Shown in pieces: positions 1 through 8,872 of a stretch of 64,000 nt of DNA. The position numbers and the translations under genes were made by a program. Within the stretch, counting starts at the first letter, position 1. Each line of letters opens with the position of its first letter. The stretch comes from Rhodovarius crocodyli (lineage in GTDB: Bacteria; Pseudomonadota; Alphaproteobacteria; Acetobacterales; Acetobacteraceae): the NCBI RefSeq assembly GCF_004005855.1, contig NZ_SACL01000007.1:124001-188000 (forward strand). Direction: 5' to 3'. Below the pieces are notes generated by a model, which was given only the letters and a program-made list of their open reading frames with translations, ran no database searches and was not told the origin of the DNA.

Positions 1-1
1 G

Positions 2-3000
2 GTGGTGGCGCGCAACGGCCAGGTGGTCCGGGTGGGTGACATCGCGGATGTCCGCTTCGGTTCGCTGGCCCGCAACGGCGTCGTGGCCCGCAACGGCCAG
101 GGCGAGGCGGTGTGGGGCACGGTGCTGGGCCTGCAGGGCGCCAACGCGGCCTCGGTCGTGACGGGCGTGCGTGCGCGCCTGCCCGAGATCCAGGCCCGGC
201 TGCCCGAGGGCGTGCACATCCACTTCTTCTATGACCGCTCCGAGCTGATCGGCAAGGCGGTCTGGACGGTGCAGAAGGTGCTGCTGGAAGCCATCGTGCT
301 GGTGGTGGTGCTGCTTGTGCTGTTCCTGGGCAACATGCGCGCGGCCATGGTGGTCAGCCTGATGCTGCCGCTCGCGGTGCTGGGCACCTTCGGCATCATG
401 AAATGGTACGGGCTGACGGCGAACATCATGTCGCTCGGCGGCCTAGCCATCGCCATCGGCCTGCTGGTGGATTGCGGCGTGGTGGTCGTCGAGAACGTGG
501 CCCACAAGCTGAACCACCATCACGGCAAGACCGACCTCCGCGCCAGGCTGGCCGTGGTGAACGAGGCGGTGCGCGAGGTGATGGTGCCGCTGGTCTCCGG
601 CGTCATGATCATCGTGACCGTCTTCGTGCCGCTGCTGTCCCTGCAGGGTGTCGAGGGGCGGCTGTTCGGCCCGGTGGCGCTGACCATCGCCTTCGCCCTG
701 ATCGCGGCGCTGCTGCTGGCCATCACGGTGGTGCCGGTGATGAGCGTCTACATGCTCAAGAAGGGCAGCACGGAGGAGCCCTGGCTCGTCCGCAAGCTGC
801 ACAAGGGCTACGACCCGGCGCTGGAATGGGCGCTGAAGCGGCCGCTGGCCATCGCGGGCGTCGTCGCGGTGGGCGTGGTCTGCGCCTACCTCGCTTTCGG
901 GCGGCTGGGCAGCACCTTCATGCCCACCATGGATGAGGGCAACCCGGTCATCACCATCCGCAGCCACCCGACCATCGGCGTGGACGACAGCGGCGAGACG
1001 ATGCGCCGCATCCAGCAGGAGCTGATGACCCGCGTGCCCGAGATCGTGGGCATCATGGGCCGCGCGGGCGCCGACGAGCTGGGCATCGACCCCGTGGGCC
1101 TGAACGACAGCGACATGTTCCTGCAGCTGAAGCCGCAGGACCAGTGGCGCCCCGAGGGCCAGCGCGGCGGCACCGCATGGCTGATGGAGCAGCTGCGCCT
1201 CGTGCTCGACAATGTGCCGGGCATTACCTTCTCCTTCGCGCAGCCCATCGACATGCGCGTGCAGGAAATGATCATCGGCGCGCGCGGCGACGTGGTGGTG
1301 AAGGTGTTCGGTCCCGACCTGGACGAGCTGAACCGCATCGGCCGCGAGGTGGCGGAGGCCATCCGCAGTGTGCCCGGTTCCAGCGACGTCTTCGCCCTGC
1401 GCAACGACGGCATGAAGTACCTGACCATCGACCTTGACCGGCTCGCGCTCGGCCGCCTCGGCCTGAATGCCGCCGATGTGCAGGACGCGCTGCGCGTGTG
1501 GGTGGACGGCCGGCAGGTGGGCATCGTGCTGGAAGGCGAGATGCGCATCCCCGTGCAGATCCGTGGCGAGGCGGCGGACCGCCGCACCGTGGCGGCGCTC
1601 GCCGCCGTGCCCATCGCGCTGCCGGGCGGCGGCACCGTGCCGCTGACCCAGATCGCCCAGGTGCGAGAGGAGGAAGGCCCCATCGAGGTGCGCCGCGAGG
1701 AGGTGCAGCGTCTGTCCACCGTGCTGTCCAACGTCAGCGGCCGCGACCTGGTGGGCTTCGTGGACGACGCGAAGGCCGCGGTGGCCCAGCGTGTGCAGAT
1801 GCCGCAGGGCTACTCCCTGGTCTGGGGCGGTCAGTTCGAGAACCAGCAGCGCGCCTCCGCCCGGTTGGCGGTGGTGGTGCCGATCGCGCTCGGCGTGATC
1901 TTCCTGCTGCTCTACCTCACCTTCAACTCCGGCCGGCAGGCGGCGCTGGTGTTCTGCAATGTGCCCTTCGCGCTCATCGGCGGGATCATCGCGCTGTACC
2001 TGTCCGGGCAGTTCATCTCCGTGCCCGCCTCGGTGGGCTTCCTGACGCTGATCGGCATCGCGGTGCTGAACGGCGTGGTGCTGGTCAGCACCATCAACCG
2101 GCTGATCGCCGAGGAAGGGCTCACCCTTTCCGAGGCTGTCCGTGAAGGAGCGAAACGCCGCATGACCCCCGTGATGCTGACGGCCTCGATCGCGGCCTTC
2201 GCGCTGGTGCCCTTCCTGTTCGCCACGGGCCCCGGCAGCGAGATCCAGAAGCCGCTGGCCATCGTGGTCATCGGCGGGCTGGTCACGGCCACAGCCCTGA
2301 CGCTGCTGCTGCTGCCCATCCTGTATGAGCGCTTCGCGCTGCCCCGCAGCCGCGTGGCGGCCGGCGAGGCGAACCCGGAGGAGCACGTGACCCACGGCCC
2401 GGTGCCGGCCAAGGCCACGACCACCACGGTCGCGGTGCTGGCGGCGCTGCTGCTGGGGGCGGGGCCCGCCCAGGCGCAGGGCCAGGCGGCCGGCCGCACC
2501 CCCATCGTCCAGGGCAACCTGGCCGGCCATGTGGCGGCCGCGCTGGACCTGGACGCGGATCTGCGCGGCCTGCTGGCCCAGCGTGAGGCCGCGGTCGCGC
2601 GCGGCATCGTGCCGCGCGGCACCTTCGCGGGGCCGGCGTCGGTGTCGGGCATCGCGATGAGCGGCACCCGGCGCGGCGGCAATAACGGCCAGCCCTCGCG
2701 CGAGATCGAGGTGGATCTGGCCGCGCCGATCTGGCTGCCCGGCCAGCGCGCGGCGCTGAGCGAGAGCGTGAACGCCGATGTGCTGGCGCTGGAGGGGCGC
2801 GTGCTGGCCCGCCGCCTGGCCGTGGCGGGTTCCCTGCGCAACGCGCTGTGGGACGCGGTGCTGGCCCGTCGTGAGGCCGGGGTGGCCCGCGACCGGCTGG
2901 CCACCAGCCGCGACATCACCCGCGACCTGCGCCGGCGTTCCGAGCTGGGCGACGTGCCGCCCACCGAGGCGCTGCTGGCCCAGAACGAGACGCTCGCCGC

Positions 3001-3649
3001 CGAGCTGGCCTATGCCCAGGCCGATGCCCGCGCCGACCAGCTGGAGGCCGAATACGCCACCCTGACCGGCGGCCTGCGCCCGGTTCTGCCCACCGAGGAC
3101 GCGCTGCCGCGCAACCGGCTGCAGGGCCACCCGCAGCTGGCCGCGGCCCGCGCGGCGCTGGAGGCCGCCCAGGCCCGTGCCCGGCTGGTGGCCGCCACCC
3201 CGCGTGAGAACCCGGAAATCGGCGTCTTCACCCGTTATGAGGGCGGTTTCGGGGCGAATGACAACACCTCGATCGGCCTGCGCTTCCGCCTGCCCTTCGC
3301 CAGCGAGCAGCGCAACCTGCCCCGCCGGGCGGAGGCCCAGAGCGAGGTGACGCGCGCCAGCGCCGAGCTCGCCCAGTCCCAGCGCCTGCTGGAGGCGGGG
3401 GTGCGCTATGCCGAGGCGGCGCTGCGTGCCTCCGAGACCAACCTGCGCATCGCCCGCCAGCGCCTCTCGGTGGCCAATGAGCAGGAGGGCATAGCCCGCC
3501 GCGCCTTCCGCAGCGGCGAGACCGGCGCCTTCGAGCTGTTCCGCGTGCGCCAGCTGCAGCAGGAAGCGCAGATGGAGGAAGCCCGCGCGGCGGTGAACCT
3601 CAACCGCGCCCGTGCGCTGGTGAACCAGTCGCTCGGCGCGGTGCCGTGA
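2..3649 (+). CDS. Heavy-metal RND efflux pump (CzcA/CusA family) fused to CzcC/TolC-type outer-membrane factor, 5'-truncated
   Basis: The reading frame is open from the window edge, so roughly 250 N-terminal residues of the pump are missing. Residues 1 to about 785 are an RND permease of the heavy-metal subfamily. The TM4 proton-relay motif LLVDCGVVVVEN keeps the Asp and Glu, while the first acidic position of CzcA is Ala, as in CusA. Repeated hydrophobic blocks and the final helix ending LPILYERF mark the usual end of such pumps. No stop follows. After a short linker comes a signal-like segment (TTVAVLAALLLGAGPAQAQ, about residue 808) and about 400 residues of an outer-membrane-factor domain rich in Ala/Arg/Glu helices. 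It would export metal ions from cytoplasm or periplasm across both membranes. RND-OMF fusions are known in Bacteroidetes. Substrate metal is not evident. Confidence 0.85.
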   Translation: MVARNGQVVRVGDIADVRFGSLARNGVVARNGQGEAVWGTVLGLQGANAASVVTGVRARLPEIQARLPEGVHIHFFYDRSELIGKAVWTVQKVLLEAIVLVVVLLVLFLGNMRAAMVVSLMLPLAVLGTFGIMKWYGLTANIMSLGGLAIAIGLLVDCGVVVVENVAHKLNHHHGKTDLRARLAVVNEAVREVMVPLVSGVMIIVTVFVPLLSLQGVEGRLFGPVALTIAFALIAALLLAITVVPVMSVYMLKKGSTEEPWLVRKLHKGYDPALEWALKRPLAIAGVVAVGVVCAYLAFGRLGSTFMPTMDEGNPVITIRSHPTIGVDDSGETMRRIQQELMTRVPEIVGIMGRAGADELGIDPVGLNDSDMFLQLKPQDQWRPEGQRGGTAWLMEQLRLVLDNVPGITFSFAQPIDMRVQEMIIGARGDVVVKVFGPDLDELNRIGREVAEAIRSVPGSSDVFALRNDGMKYLTIDLDRLALGRLGLNAADVQDALRVWVDGRQVGIVLEGEMRIPVQIRGEAADRRTVAALAAVPIALPGGGTVPLTQIAQVREEEGPIEVRREEVQRLSTVLSNVSGRDLVGFVDDAKAAVAQRVQMPQGYSLVWGGQFENQQRASARLAVVVPIALGVIFLLLYLTFNSGRQAALVFCNVPFALIGGIIALYLSGQFISVPASVGFLTLIGIAVLNGVVLVSTINRLIAEEGLTLSEAVREGAKRRMTPVMLTASIAAFALVPFLFATGPGSEIQKPLAIVVIGGLVTATALTLLLLPILYERFALPRSRVAAGEANPEEHVTHGPVPAKATTTTVAVLAALLLGAGPAQAQGQAAGRTPIVQGNLAGHVAAALDLDADLRGLLAQREAAVARGIVPRGTFAGPASVSGIAMSGTRRGGNNGQPSREIEVDLAAPIWLPGQRAALSESVNADVLALEGRVLARRLAVAGSLRNALWDAVLARREAGVARDRLATSRDITRDLRRRSELGDVPPTEALLAQNETLAAELAYAQADARADQLEAEYATLTGGLRPVLPTEDALPRNRLQGHPQLAAARAALEAAQARARLVAATPRENPEIGVFTRYEGGFGANDNTSIGLRFRLPFASEQRNLPRRAEAQSEVTRASAELAQSQRLLEAGVRYAEAALRASETNLRIARQRLSVANEQEGIARRAFRSGETGAFELFRVRQLQQEAQMEEARAAVNLNRARALVNQSLGAVP
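2377..2389 (+). promoter_or_regulatory. Internal ribosome-binding site and in-frame GTG inside the RND-OMF fusion
   Basis: GGAGGAG (2377-2383) lies three bases before an in-frame GTG (2387-2389, codon 796 of the visible frame). Initiation there would give a free outer-membrane factor (2387-3649, 420 residues) starting with a short N-region, a hydrophobic stretch and a plausible signal-peptidase site after GPAQA. This suggests that the outer-membrane factor can be made separately, or was a separate gene before the pump's stop codon was lost. The spacing from GGAGG is five bases, which is workable. Confidence 0.5.
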
Positions 3650-3653
3650 TCGG

Positions 3654-3677
3654 CGGGGGGCGCCAAGCCCCCCGTTT
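3654..3677 (+). terminator. Rho-independent terminator after the RND-OMF gene
   Basis: Perfect 8-bp stem CGGGGGGC / GCCCCCCG (3654-3661 and 3667-3674) with a five-base loop, followed by TTT. It starts five bases after the stop codon. Confidence 0.6.
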
Positions 3678-3720
3678 CCGTGGCAGGATGGCGCCCTTCG
3701 ATACGGAGGGCGCCATTTTC

Positions 3721-4203
3721 ATGTTCAATCGACTGATCCTTCCCGCCTTCCTGTTGCTGGCCGGTCCCGCCCTGGCGCAGGAGCGGACCCAGGCCAACTA
3801 CGGCGATTGGGCGCTGCGCTGCGAAAGCCGCCCGCAGCGGCAATGCGAACTGGCGACCGTGCTGAACAACGCGGAGGGGCGCCCGCAGGCCCAGCTGATC
3901 GTGGGCCGGCTGCACAATGCCGGGCCGCTGCTGCTGATGGCCCATGTGCCGCTGAACGTGCATTTGCCGGCGGGCATCCGGGTGGAGGCGGCGGGCCAGA
4001 GCTTCACCCTGGCCTATCAGCGCTGCCTGGCGGCCGGCTGCTTCGCCATGGCGGAACTGCCCGATGCGGCGCTCGCGCAGCTGCGGTCTGAGCCGCCGGG
4101 CGCGCGGATGGTGCTGCAGGACGCCGCCCGCCAGCCGGTCACGCTGAACCTTTCCATGAGCGGCTTCGGGCGGGCGCAGGCGGCGATGTCGTCCCGCCGC
4201 TAG
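3721..4203 (+). CDS. Invasion-associated locus B (IalB)-like secreted protein
   Basis: 160 residues. A signal peptide is clear (MFNRLILPAFLLLAGPALAQ). The body begins with YGDWALRCE, the N-terminal hallmark of the IalB family, and carries cysteines in the spacing seen there (CESRPQRQCE, then CLAAGCF). IalB-like proteins are small periplasmic or surface proteins of alphaproteobacteria; the name derives from Bartonella, but most members have no proven role. The start at 3721 is chosen because the signal peptide begins there and GGAGGG lies about ten bases upstream. An upstream in-frame ATG at 3646 would overlap the previous stop and add a non-hydrophobic leader. The gene is monocistronic, with a terminator on its 5' side. 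Confidence 0.72.
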   Translation: MFNRLILPAFLLLAGPALAQERTQANYGDWALRCESRPQRQCELATVLNNAEGRPQAQLIVGRLHNAGPLLLMAHVPLNVHLPAGIRVEAAGQSFTLAYQRCLAAGCFAMAELPDAALAQLRSEPPGARMVLQDAARQPVTLNLSMSGFGRAQAAMSSRR

Positions 4204-4250
4204 GGCGGGCAGGGGGCCGCCCTGCGGCCTCACCCCCTCCCTTGTCCCTA

Positions 4251-4262
4251 CCGACCGGTCGG
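4251..4262. promoter_or_regulatory. Candidate TetR-type operator palindrome
   Basis: Perfect 12-bp palindrome CCGACCGGTCGG, preceded by TA. It lies 21 bases upstream of the -35 box of the beta-oxidation operon. Palindromes of this ACCGACCGGTCGGT type are common TetR-family operators. No TetR gene is in the window, so the regulator is unknown. Confidence 0.4.
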
Positions 4263-4283
4263 GCTAGCGTCCTTCCATCGATG

Positions 4284-4312
4284 TTGACAGGTTTTCCCTG
4301 GCGGCCTGCAAT
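4284..4312 (+). promoter_or_regulatory. Sigma70-like promoter of the beta-oxidation operon
   Basis: TTGACA (4284-4289, perfect -35) and TGCAAT (4307-4312, 4 of 6 matches to -10) separated by 17 bp. It ends 40 bp before the start codon at 4353. Confidence 0.55.
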
Positions 4313-4352
4313 GCGGCCAAAGGGCAAGACCCGCATGGGAAGGAAAGCGCCA

Positions 4353-6443
4353 ATGGATGACGCGCAATATGTCGAACACGCCTTCGACGGGGATGTGCAT
4401 GTGCTGCGCATCGCCAATCCGCCGGTCAACACGCTGCGCACGGCCGTCCGCCAGGGGCTGCTGGACGGCATCAAGCGCAGCCTGAAGGAAGGCGCGCGCG
4501 CCATCGTGATCATCGGCAAGGGGCGGATGTATTCCGCCGGCGCCGAGATGACGGAGTTCAACAAGCCCCGCCAGCCCCCCAGCCTGCCCGAGGTGTTCGA
4601 CGCCATCGAGAACAGCCCCGTGCCCGTCGTCGCCGCCATTCACGGCAGCGCGCTGGGCGGCGGGCTGGAACTGGCGCTCGTCTGCCATGCCCGCGTGGCC
4701 TCTCCGGGTGCCCAGGTGGGCCTGCCCGAGGTGAAGCGCGGCTTCGTGCCCGGCGCCGGCGGCACCCAGCGCCTGCCGCGCCTGATCGGCGCCGAGGCCG
4801 CGCTGAAGCTGATCGTCGGCGGTGACCCGGTGAAGGCCGAGGAGGCCGTGAAGCTCGGCTTCGTGGATGCCGTGCTGGAGGGCGACCTGGAGAAGGCCGC
4901 CATCGTCTGGGCACGCGATGCCGCCAAGTCCGGCAGGAAGTTCACCCTGGCGCGCAACCGGAAGGACAAGATCGAGGGCACCGACCTCGCGGCCTTCGAC
5001 GCCGCGGCCGCCGCCCTGCTGAAGCGCAGCCGCGGCCAGGAAAGCCCCAAGGGCTGCGCCGCGGCCGTGCGCGCCGCCGTGACCGAGAGCTTCGACGACG
5101 GCCTGGTGGTCGAGCGCCAGCAGTTCCAGCGCCTGGTCGAGGGCGAGCAGAGCTTCGCGCTGCGCCACGTCTTCTTCGGTGAGCGCGAGGCCCAGCGCAT
5201 TCCCGACCTGCCCGAGGGCACCCAGCCCCTGCCGGTGAAGAATGCCGTGGTGATCGGCGGCGGCACCATGGGCGGCGGCATCGCGATGAACTTCGCGAAT
5301 AACGGCATCCCCGTGACCATCGTGGAGACCACCCAGGAAGCCCTCGACAAGGGGCTGGCCCGCTGCGAGGCGAATTGGGAGCGCACGGTGAAGTCCGGCC
5401 GCCTGTCCCAGGCCGAGTATGAGAAGCGCCGCGCCTGCCTGAAGGGCTCCATCGACCTGAACGTGGTCAAGGACGCCGACCTCGTGATCGAGGCGGTGTT
5501 CGAGAACATGGACGTGAAGAAGGAGATCTTCGCCAAGCTGGACAAGATCGCCCGGCCCGGCGTGGTGCTGGCCACCAACACCTCCACGCTCGACATCGAC
5601 CAGATCGCCTCGGCCACCTCGCGGCCGGAGCTGGTGATCGGCATGCACTTCTTCTCGCCGGCCAATGTGATGCGCCTGCTGGAGAATGTGCGCGGCGCCA
5701 AGACCAATGCGGCAGCCATCGCCACGGCCACCGATGTGGGCAAGCGCATCGGCAAGCTGCCCGTCCTGGTCGGCAATTGCGACGGCTTCGTCGGCAACCG
5801 CATGACCGGCAAGCGCACGCCCCAGGTCGAGAAGCTGCTGCTGGAAGGCTGCCTGCCGCAGGATATCGACCGCGTGATGGAGACCTATGGCATGGCCATG
5901 GGCCCGCTCGCGACCGGTGACCTCGCGGGTCTCGACATCGGGGCCGCCGTGCGCAAGGCGCGCGGCACGGTCGCCCCCATCGCGGATGCGGTGGTGGCGC
6001 GCGGGCGCTTCGGCCAGAAGACCGGCAAGGGCTGGTACATGTATGACGAGAAGCGCACGCGCCTCGTGGACCCGGAAGTCGAGGCGATCATCCTCGACGT
6101 GGCCGAGAAGATGCAGGTGCGCCGCCGCAAGATCGAGGACCAGGAGATCCTGGAGCGCCTGCTGCTGCCGATGGTGAATGAGGGCGCGCGTATCCTGGAG
6201 GAAGGCGTGGCCTATCGCGCCGTCGATATCGACGTGGTGTTCTGCAACGGCTTCGGCTGGCCCGCCTGGCGCGGCGGTCCGATGTTCTGGGCGGACCGCA
6301 TGGGCCTGAAGGCCGTGCGCGACAAGCTGGCGCTGTATGCCGAGCAGACGGGCGACGCGAACCTGAAGCCCGCGGCGCTGATCGAACAACTGGCGGCGGA
6401 GGGCGGCACTTTCGCCGGCCTCGGCGTGCGCAAGGCCGCCTGA
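4353..6443 (+). CDS. Bifunctional enoyl-CoA hydratase / 3-hydroxyacyl-CoA dehydrogenase (FadJ/PimF-like)
   Basis: 696 residues, the size of the fused alpha subunits of beta-oxidation complexes. The N-terminal crotonase domain shows YSAGAEMTEF and GSALGGGLELAL (near residue 97, oxyanion hole) and GLPEVKRGFVPGAGGTQRLP. The dehydrogenase domain starts near residue 295 with the NAD-binding motif GGGTMGGGIA, then MHFFSPANVMRLLE. It hydrates trans-2-enoyl-CoA and oxidises the 3-hydroxyacyl-CoA in the cytoplasm. ATG 4353 is preferred to ATG 4242 because AAGGA lies eight bases upstream, the protein there aligns with the family, and the promoter lies between the two. It heads an operon with two acyl-CoA dehydrogenases; the order resembles pimF with pimC-pimD of pimelate degradation, though no thiolase or ligase is next to it. 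Confidence 0.88.
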   Translation: MDDAQYVEHAFDGDVHVLRIANPPVNTLRTAVRQGLLDGIKRSLKEGARAIVIIGKGRMYSAGAEMTEFNKPRQPPSLPEVFDAIENSPVPVVAAIHGSALGGGLELALVCHARVASPGAQVGLPEVKRGFVPGAGGTQRLPRLIGAEAALKLIVGGDPVKAEEAVKLGFVDAVLEGDLEKAAIVWARDAAKSGRKFTLARNRKDKIEGTDLAAFDAAAAALLKRSRGQESPKGCAAAVRAAVTESFDDGLVVERQQFQRLVEGEQSFALRHVFFGEREAQRIPDLPEGTQPLPVKNAVVIGGGTMGGGIAMNFANNGIPVTIVETTQEALDKGLARCEANWERTVKSGRLSQAEYEKRRACLKGSIDLNVVKDADLVIEAVFENMDVKKEIFAKLDKIARPGVVLATNTSTLDIDQIASATSRPELVIGMHFFSPANVMRLLENVRGAKTNAAAIATATDVGKRIGKLPVLVGNCDGFVGNRMTGKRTPQVEKLLLEGCLPQDIDRVMETYGMAMGPLATGDLAGLDIGAAVRKARGTVAPIADAVVARGRFGQKTGKGWYMYDEKRTRLVDPEVEAIILDVAEKMQVRRRKIEDQEILERLLLPMVNEGARILEEGVAYRAVDIDVVFCNGFGWPAWRGGPMFWADRMGLKAVRDKLALYAEQTGDANLKPAALIEQLAAEGGTFAGLGVRKAA

Positions 6444-6457
6444 GGAGACGACCCAAG

Positions 6458-7657
6458 ATGGATTTGAACTTTTCCGCCGAGGAACTCGCCTTCCGCCAGG
6501 AAGTGCGCGACTTCATCGACGCCAACCTGCCCGCCGCCACCCGCCAGCACCTGATCGAGGGCAAGGGCCCCACCAAGGCGATGGTGGTGGAGTGGCAGAA
6601 GATCCTGAACAAGCGCGGCTGGGCCGTGCCGGAATGGCCGGTGGAATGGGGCGGCCCCGGCTGGACCGCCGCCCAGCGCTACATCTTCCGCGAGGAGCTG
6701 CAGATGGCCCCCGCGCCGTCGCCGCTCGGCTTCAACGTGAACATGTGCGGCCCGGTGGTGATCCAGTTCGGCACCGAGGAGCAGAAGAAGCGCTTCCTGC
6801 CGCGCATGGCCAACCTGGACGACTGGTGGTGCCAGGGCTTCTCCGAGCCCGGCGCCGGCTCCGACCTCGCGGGCCTCAAGACCAAGGCCGTCCGTGAGGG
6901 CAATGAGTGGGTGATCAACGGCCAGAAGACCTGGACGACGCTGGCCCAGCATGCCGATTGGATCTTCGTGCTGGCCCGCACCAACCCGACGGCCAAGAAG
7001 CAGGAAGGCATCAGCTTCATCCTGTGCGACATGAAGACGCCCGGCATCACCGTCCGCCCGATCATCACGATCGAGGGCGGGCATGAGGTGAACGAGGTGT
7101 TCTTCGACAATGTCCGCGTGCCGGCCGAGAACCTGGTGGGCGAGGAGAACAAGGGCTGGGACTGCGCCAAGTTCCTGCTCGGCAATGAGCGTTTCGGCCA
7201 GGCCCGCGTGGGTGCGAGCCGTGAGCGCATCCGCCGCCTGAAGGTCATCGCCGCCCAGACCATGGACGGTGGTGAGCCGCTGATGGCCGACCCCGAGTTC
7301 CGCCGCCAGATGACGGAGATCGAGGTCGAGCTGAAGGCGCTGGAAATGACCGTCATGCGCGTGATCGCGCAGGACATGAAGCGCAAGGACGGCAAGCCCA
7401 ACCCCGCGACCAGCGTGCTGAAGATCAAGGGCACCGAGATCCAACAGGGCGTGTCGGAACTGCTGATGAAGGCGGCCGGCCCCTATGCCTGGGTCGATGG
7501 CGACCCGGACGAGGAAGGCACCAACGAGTGGGACGTGGCCCCCGACTGGGCCTATGGCCTGGCCGGCACCTACTTCAACTGGCGCAAGCAGAGCATCTAC
7601 GGCGGGTCCAACGAGATCCAGCGCAACATCATGGCCAAAGCGTTTCTGGGGCTCTGA
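6458..7657 (+). CDS. Acyl-CoA dehydrogenase, PimC-like (pimeloyl-CoA dehydrogenase large subunit type)
   Basis: 399 residues with the full acyl-CoA dehydrogenase fold. Recognisable pieces are WGGPGWTAAQRYIF, the flavin-loop sequence GFSEPGAGSDLAGL, WVINGQKTWTT, and the C-terminal YGGSNEIQRNIMAKAFLGL. It starts 14 bases after the upstream stop with a GAGGAG ribosome-binding site, so it is cotranscribed. This subfamily is usually found as an unequal pair with a smaller dehydrogenase, as in PimC/PimD, and such pairs can act as heteromers on dicarboxyl- or branched acyl-CoA. It would introduce the alpha-beta double bond, passing electrons to ETF. The exact acyl chain is inferred only from the family. 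Confidence 0.82.
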   Translation: MDLNFSAEELAFRQEVRDFIDANLPAATRQHLIEGKGPTKAMVVEWQKILNKRGWAVPEWPVEWGGPGWTAAQRYIFREELQMAPAPSPLGFNVNMCGPVVIQFGTEEQKKRFLPRMANLDDWWCQGFSEPGAGSDLAGLKTKAVREGNEWVINGQKTWTTLAQHADWIFVLARTNPTAKKQEGISFILCDMKTPGITVRPIITIEGGHEVNEVFFDNVRVPAENLVGEENKGWDCAKFLLGNERFGQARVGASRERIRRLKVIAAQTMDGGEPLMADPEFRRQMTEIEVELKALEMTVMRVIAQDMKRKDGKPNPATSVLKIKGTEIQQGVSELLMKAAGPYAWVDGDPDEEGTNEWDVAPDWAYGLAGTYFNWRKQSIYGGSNEIQRNIMAKAFLGL

Positions 7658-7669
7658 GGGGATACCGAG

Positions 7670-8815
7670 ATGGATTTCGATCTGACCGAGGAACAGAGCC
7701 TGCTGGTGGACAGCGTCCGCAAGCTGCTTTCCGACAAATACGGCTTCGAGCAGCGCAAGGCGTATATCGCCAGTGAGCGCGGCTGGAGCCAGGAGATGTG
7801 GTCCTCCTTCGCGGAGCTGGGCCTGCTGGGCCTGCCCTTCGCCGAGGAAGACGGCGGCTTCGGCGCGGGCCTGACCGATACCTGCCTGATCGCCGAGCAG
7901 TTCGGCCGGTCCCTGGTGGTGGAGCCCTGGTTCAGCACCGCCGTCATCGGCGGCAGCGCCCTGCGCCATGGCGGCAGCGCCGCGCTGCGGCAGGAGCTGG
8001 TGCCCCAGGTCGCGGCCGGCGAGGCGCGCCTCGCCCTCGCGCAGCAGGAACGCCAGTCCCGCTACGACCTGTTCGATGTCGCGACCACCGCGAAGAAGTC
8101 GGGCTCCGGCTGGGTGCTGAACGGCAACAAGGGCATGGTGATCCATGGCGACAGCGCCACGCATCTGATCGTCTCGGCCCGTGTGGCCGGCGGCCAGCGT
8201 GACAAGGCGGGCATCGGCCTGTTCGTGGTCGAGGCGGGCGCGCCTGGTGTCACCGTGCGTGGCTTCCGCACCGTGGACGGCCAGCGCGCCGCCGAGGTGA
8301 TCCTGGAGAACGCCCCCGCGCAGCACGCCCTGGGTGAGGCCGAGAACGGCCTGCCGCTGCTGGAGAAGGTGGTGGCCGAGAGCATCGCCGCCCTTTCCTT
8401 CGAAGCGGTGGGCTGCATGGATGTCGCCCATGCCATGACGCTGGACTACATGAAGACGCGTGAGCAGTTCGGCCGCCCGATCGGCAGCTTCCAGGCCCTG
8501 CAGCACCGCGCGGCCGACATGCTGGTGGCGATCGAGCAGTCACGCTCCATGAGCTACTACGCGGTGCAGGCCGCCGAGGAGAGCGACGCGGATGAGCGCC
8601 GGCGCGGCATCGCGGCGGTGAAGGTGCAGATCGGCCGCGCGTCGCGGCTGGTGGGCCAGCAATCCATCCAGCTGCATGGCGGCATCGCCATGACGATGGA
8701 ATACGCCTGCGGCCACTACTTCAAGCGGCTGACGGTGAATGACGGGCTGTTCGGCAATGCCGACTTCCACCTGCGGGCACTCGCCGACGAAGGCGGGCTG
8801 GTCAAGGCCGCCTGA
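7670..8815 (+). CDS. Acyl-CoA dehydrogenase, PimD-like (small subunit type)
   Basis: 381 residues, opening MDFDLTEEQSLLVDSVRKLL, typical of PimD-type partners. Conservation is looser than in the preceding protein. The flavin-loop motif is weak (ALAQQERQSRYDL in place of the GxSEPxxGSD motif), which is usual for the minor subunit of such pairs. The C-terminal region keeps QSIQLHGGIAMTMEY and the HYFKRL block. It follows the PimC-like gene by 12 bases and ends the operon, with a strong terminator behind it. It probably forms a complex with the preceding protein; a separate substrate cannot be excluded. Confidence 0.8.
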   Translation: MDFDLTEEQSLLVDSVRKLLSDKYGFEQRKAYIASERGWSQEMWSSFAELGLLGLPFAEEDGGFGAGLTDTCLIAEQFGRSLVVEPWFSTAVIGGSALRHGGSAALRQELVPQVAAGEARLALAQQERQSRYDLFDVATTAKKSGSGWVLNGNKGMVIHGDSATHLIVSARVAGGQRDKAGIGLFVVEAGAPGVTVRGFRTVDGQRAAEVILENAPAQHALGEAENGLPLLEKVVAESIAALSFEAVGCMDVAHAMTLDYMKTREQFGRPIGSFQALQHRAADMLVAIEQSRSMSYYAVQAAEESDADERRRGIAAVKVQIGRASRLVGQQSIQLHGGIAMTMEYACGHYFKRLTVNDGLFGNADFHLRALADEGGLVKAA

Positions 8816-8824
8816 CCCTGACGG

Positions 8825-8854
8825 CCGAGGGGGATTTACCTCCCCCTCGGTTGA
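8825..8854 (+). terminator. Terminator of the beta-oxidation operon
   Basis: Perfect 10-bp stem: CCGAGGGGGA (8825-8834) and TCCCCCTCGG (8841-8850) with a six-base loop, followed by TTGAAATCTT. It begins nine bases after the stop. Confidence 0.65.
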
Positions 8855-8872
8855 AATCTTCCTGTCATGGGT

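Noticed and set aside
443-3130. Very long minus-strand frame (895 codons) opposite the RND gene
   Set aside because: Antisense shadow of a GC-rich gene; composition is His/Gln/Arg-rich without domain features, and the plus-strand protein is clearly real.
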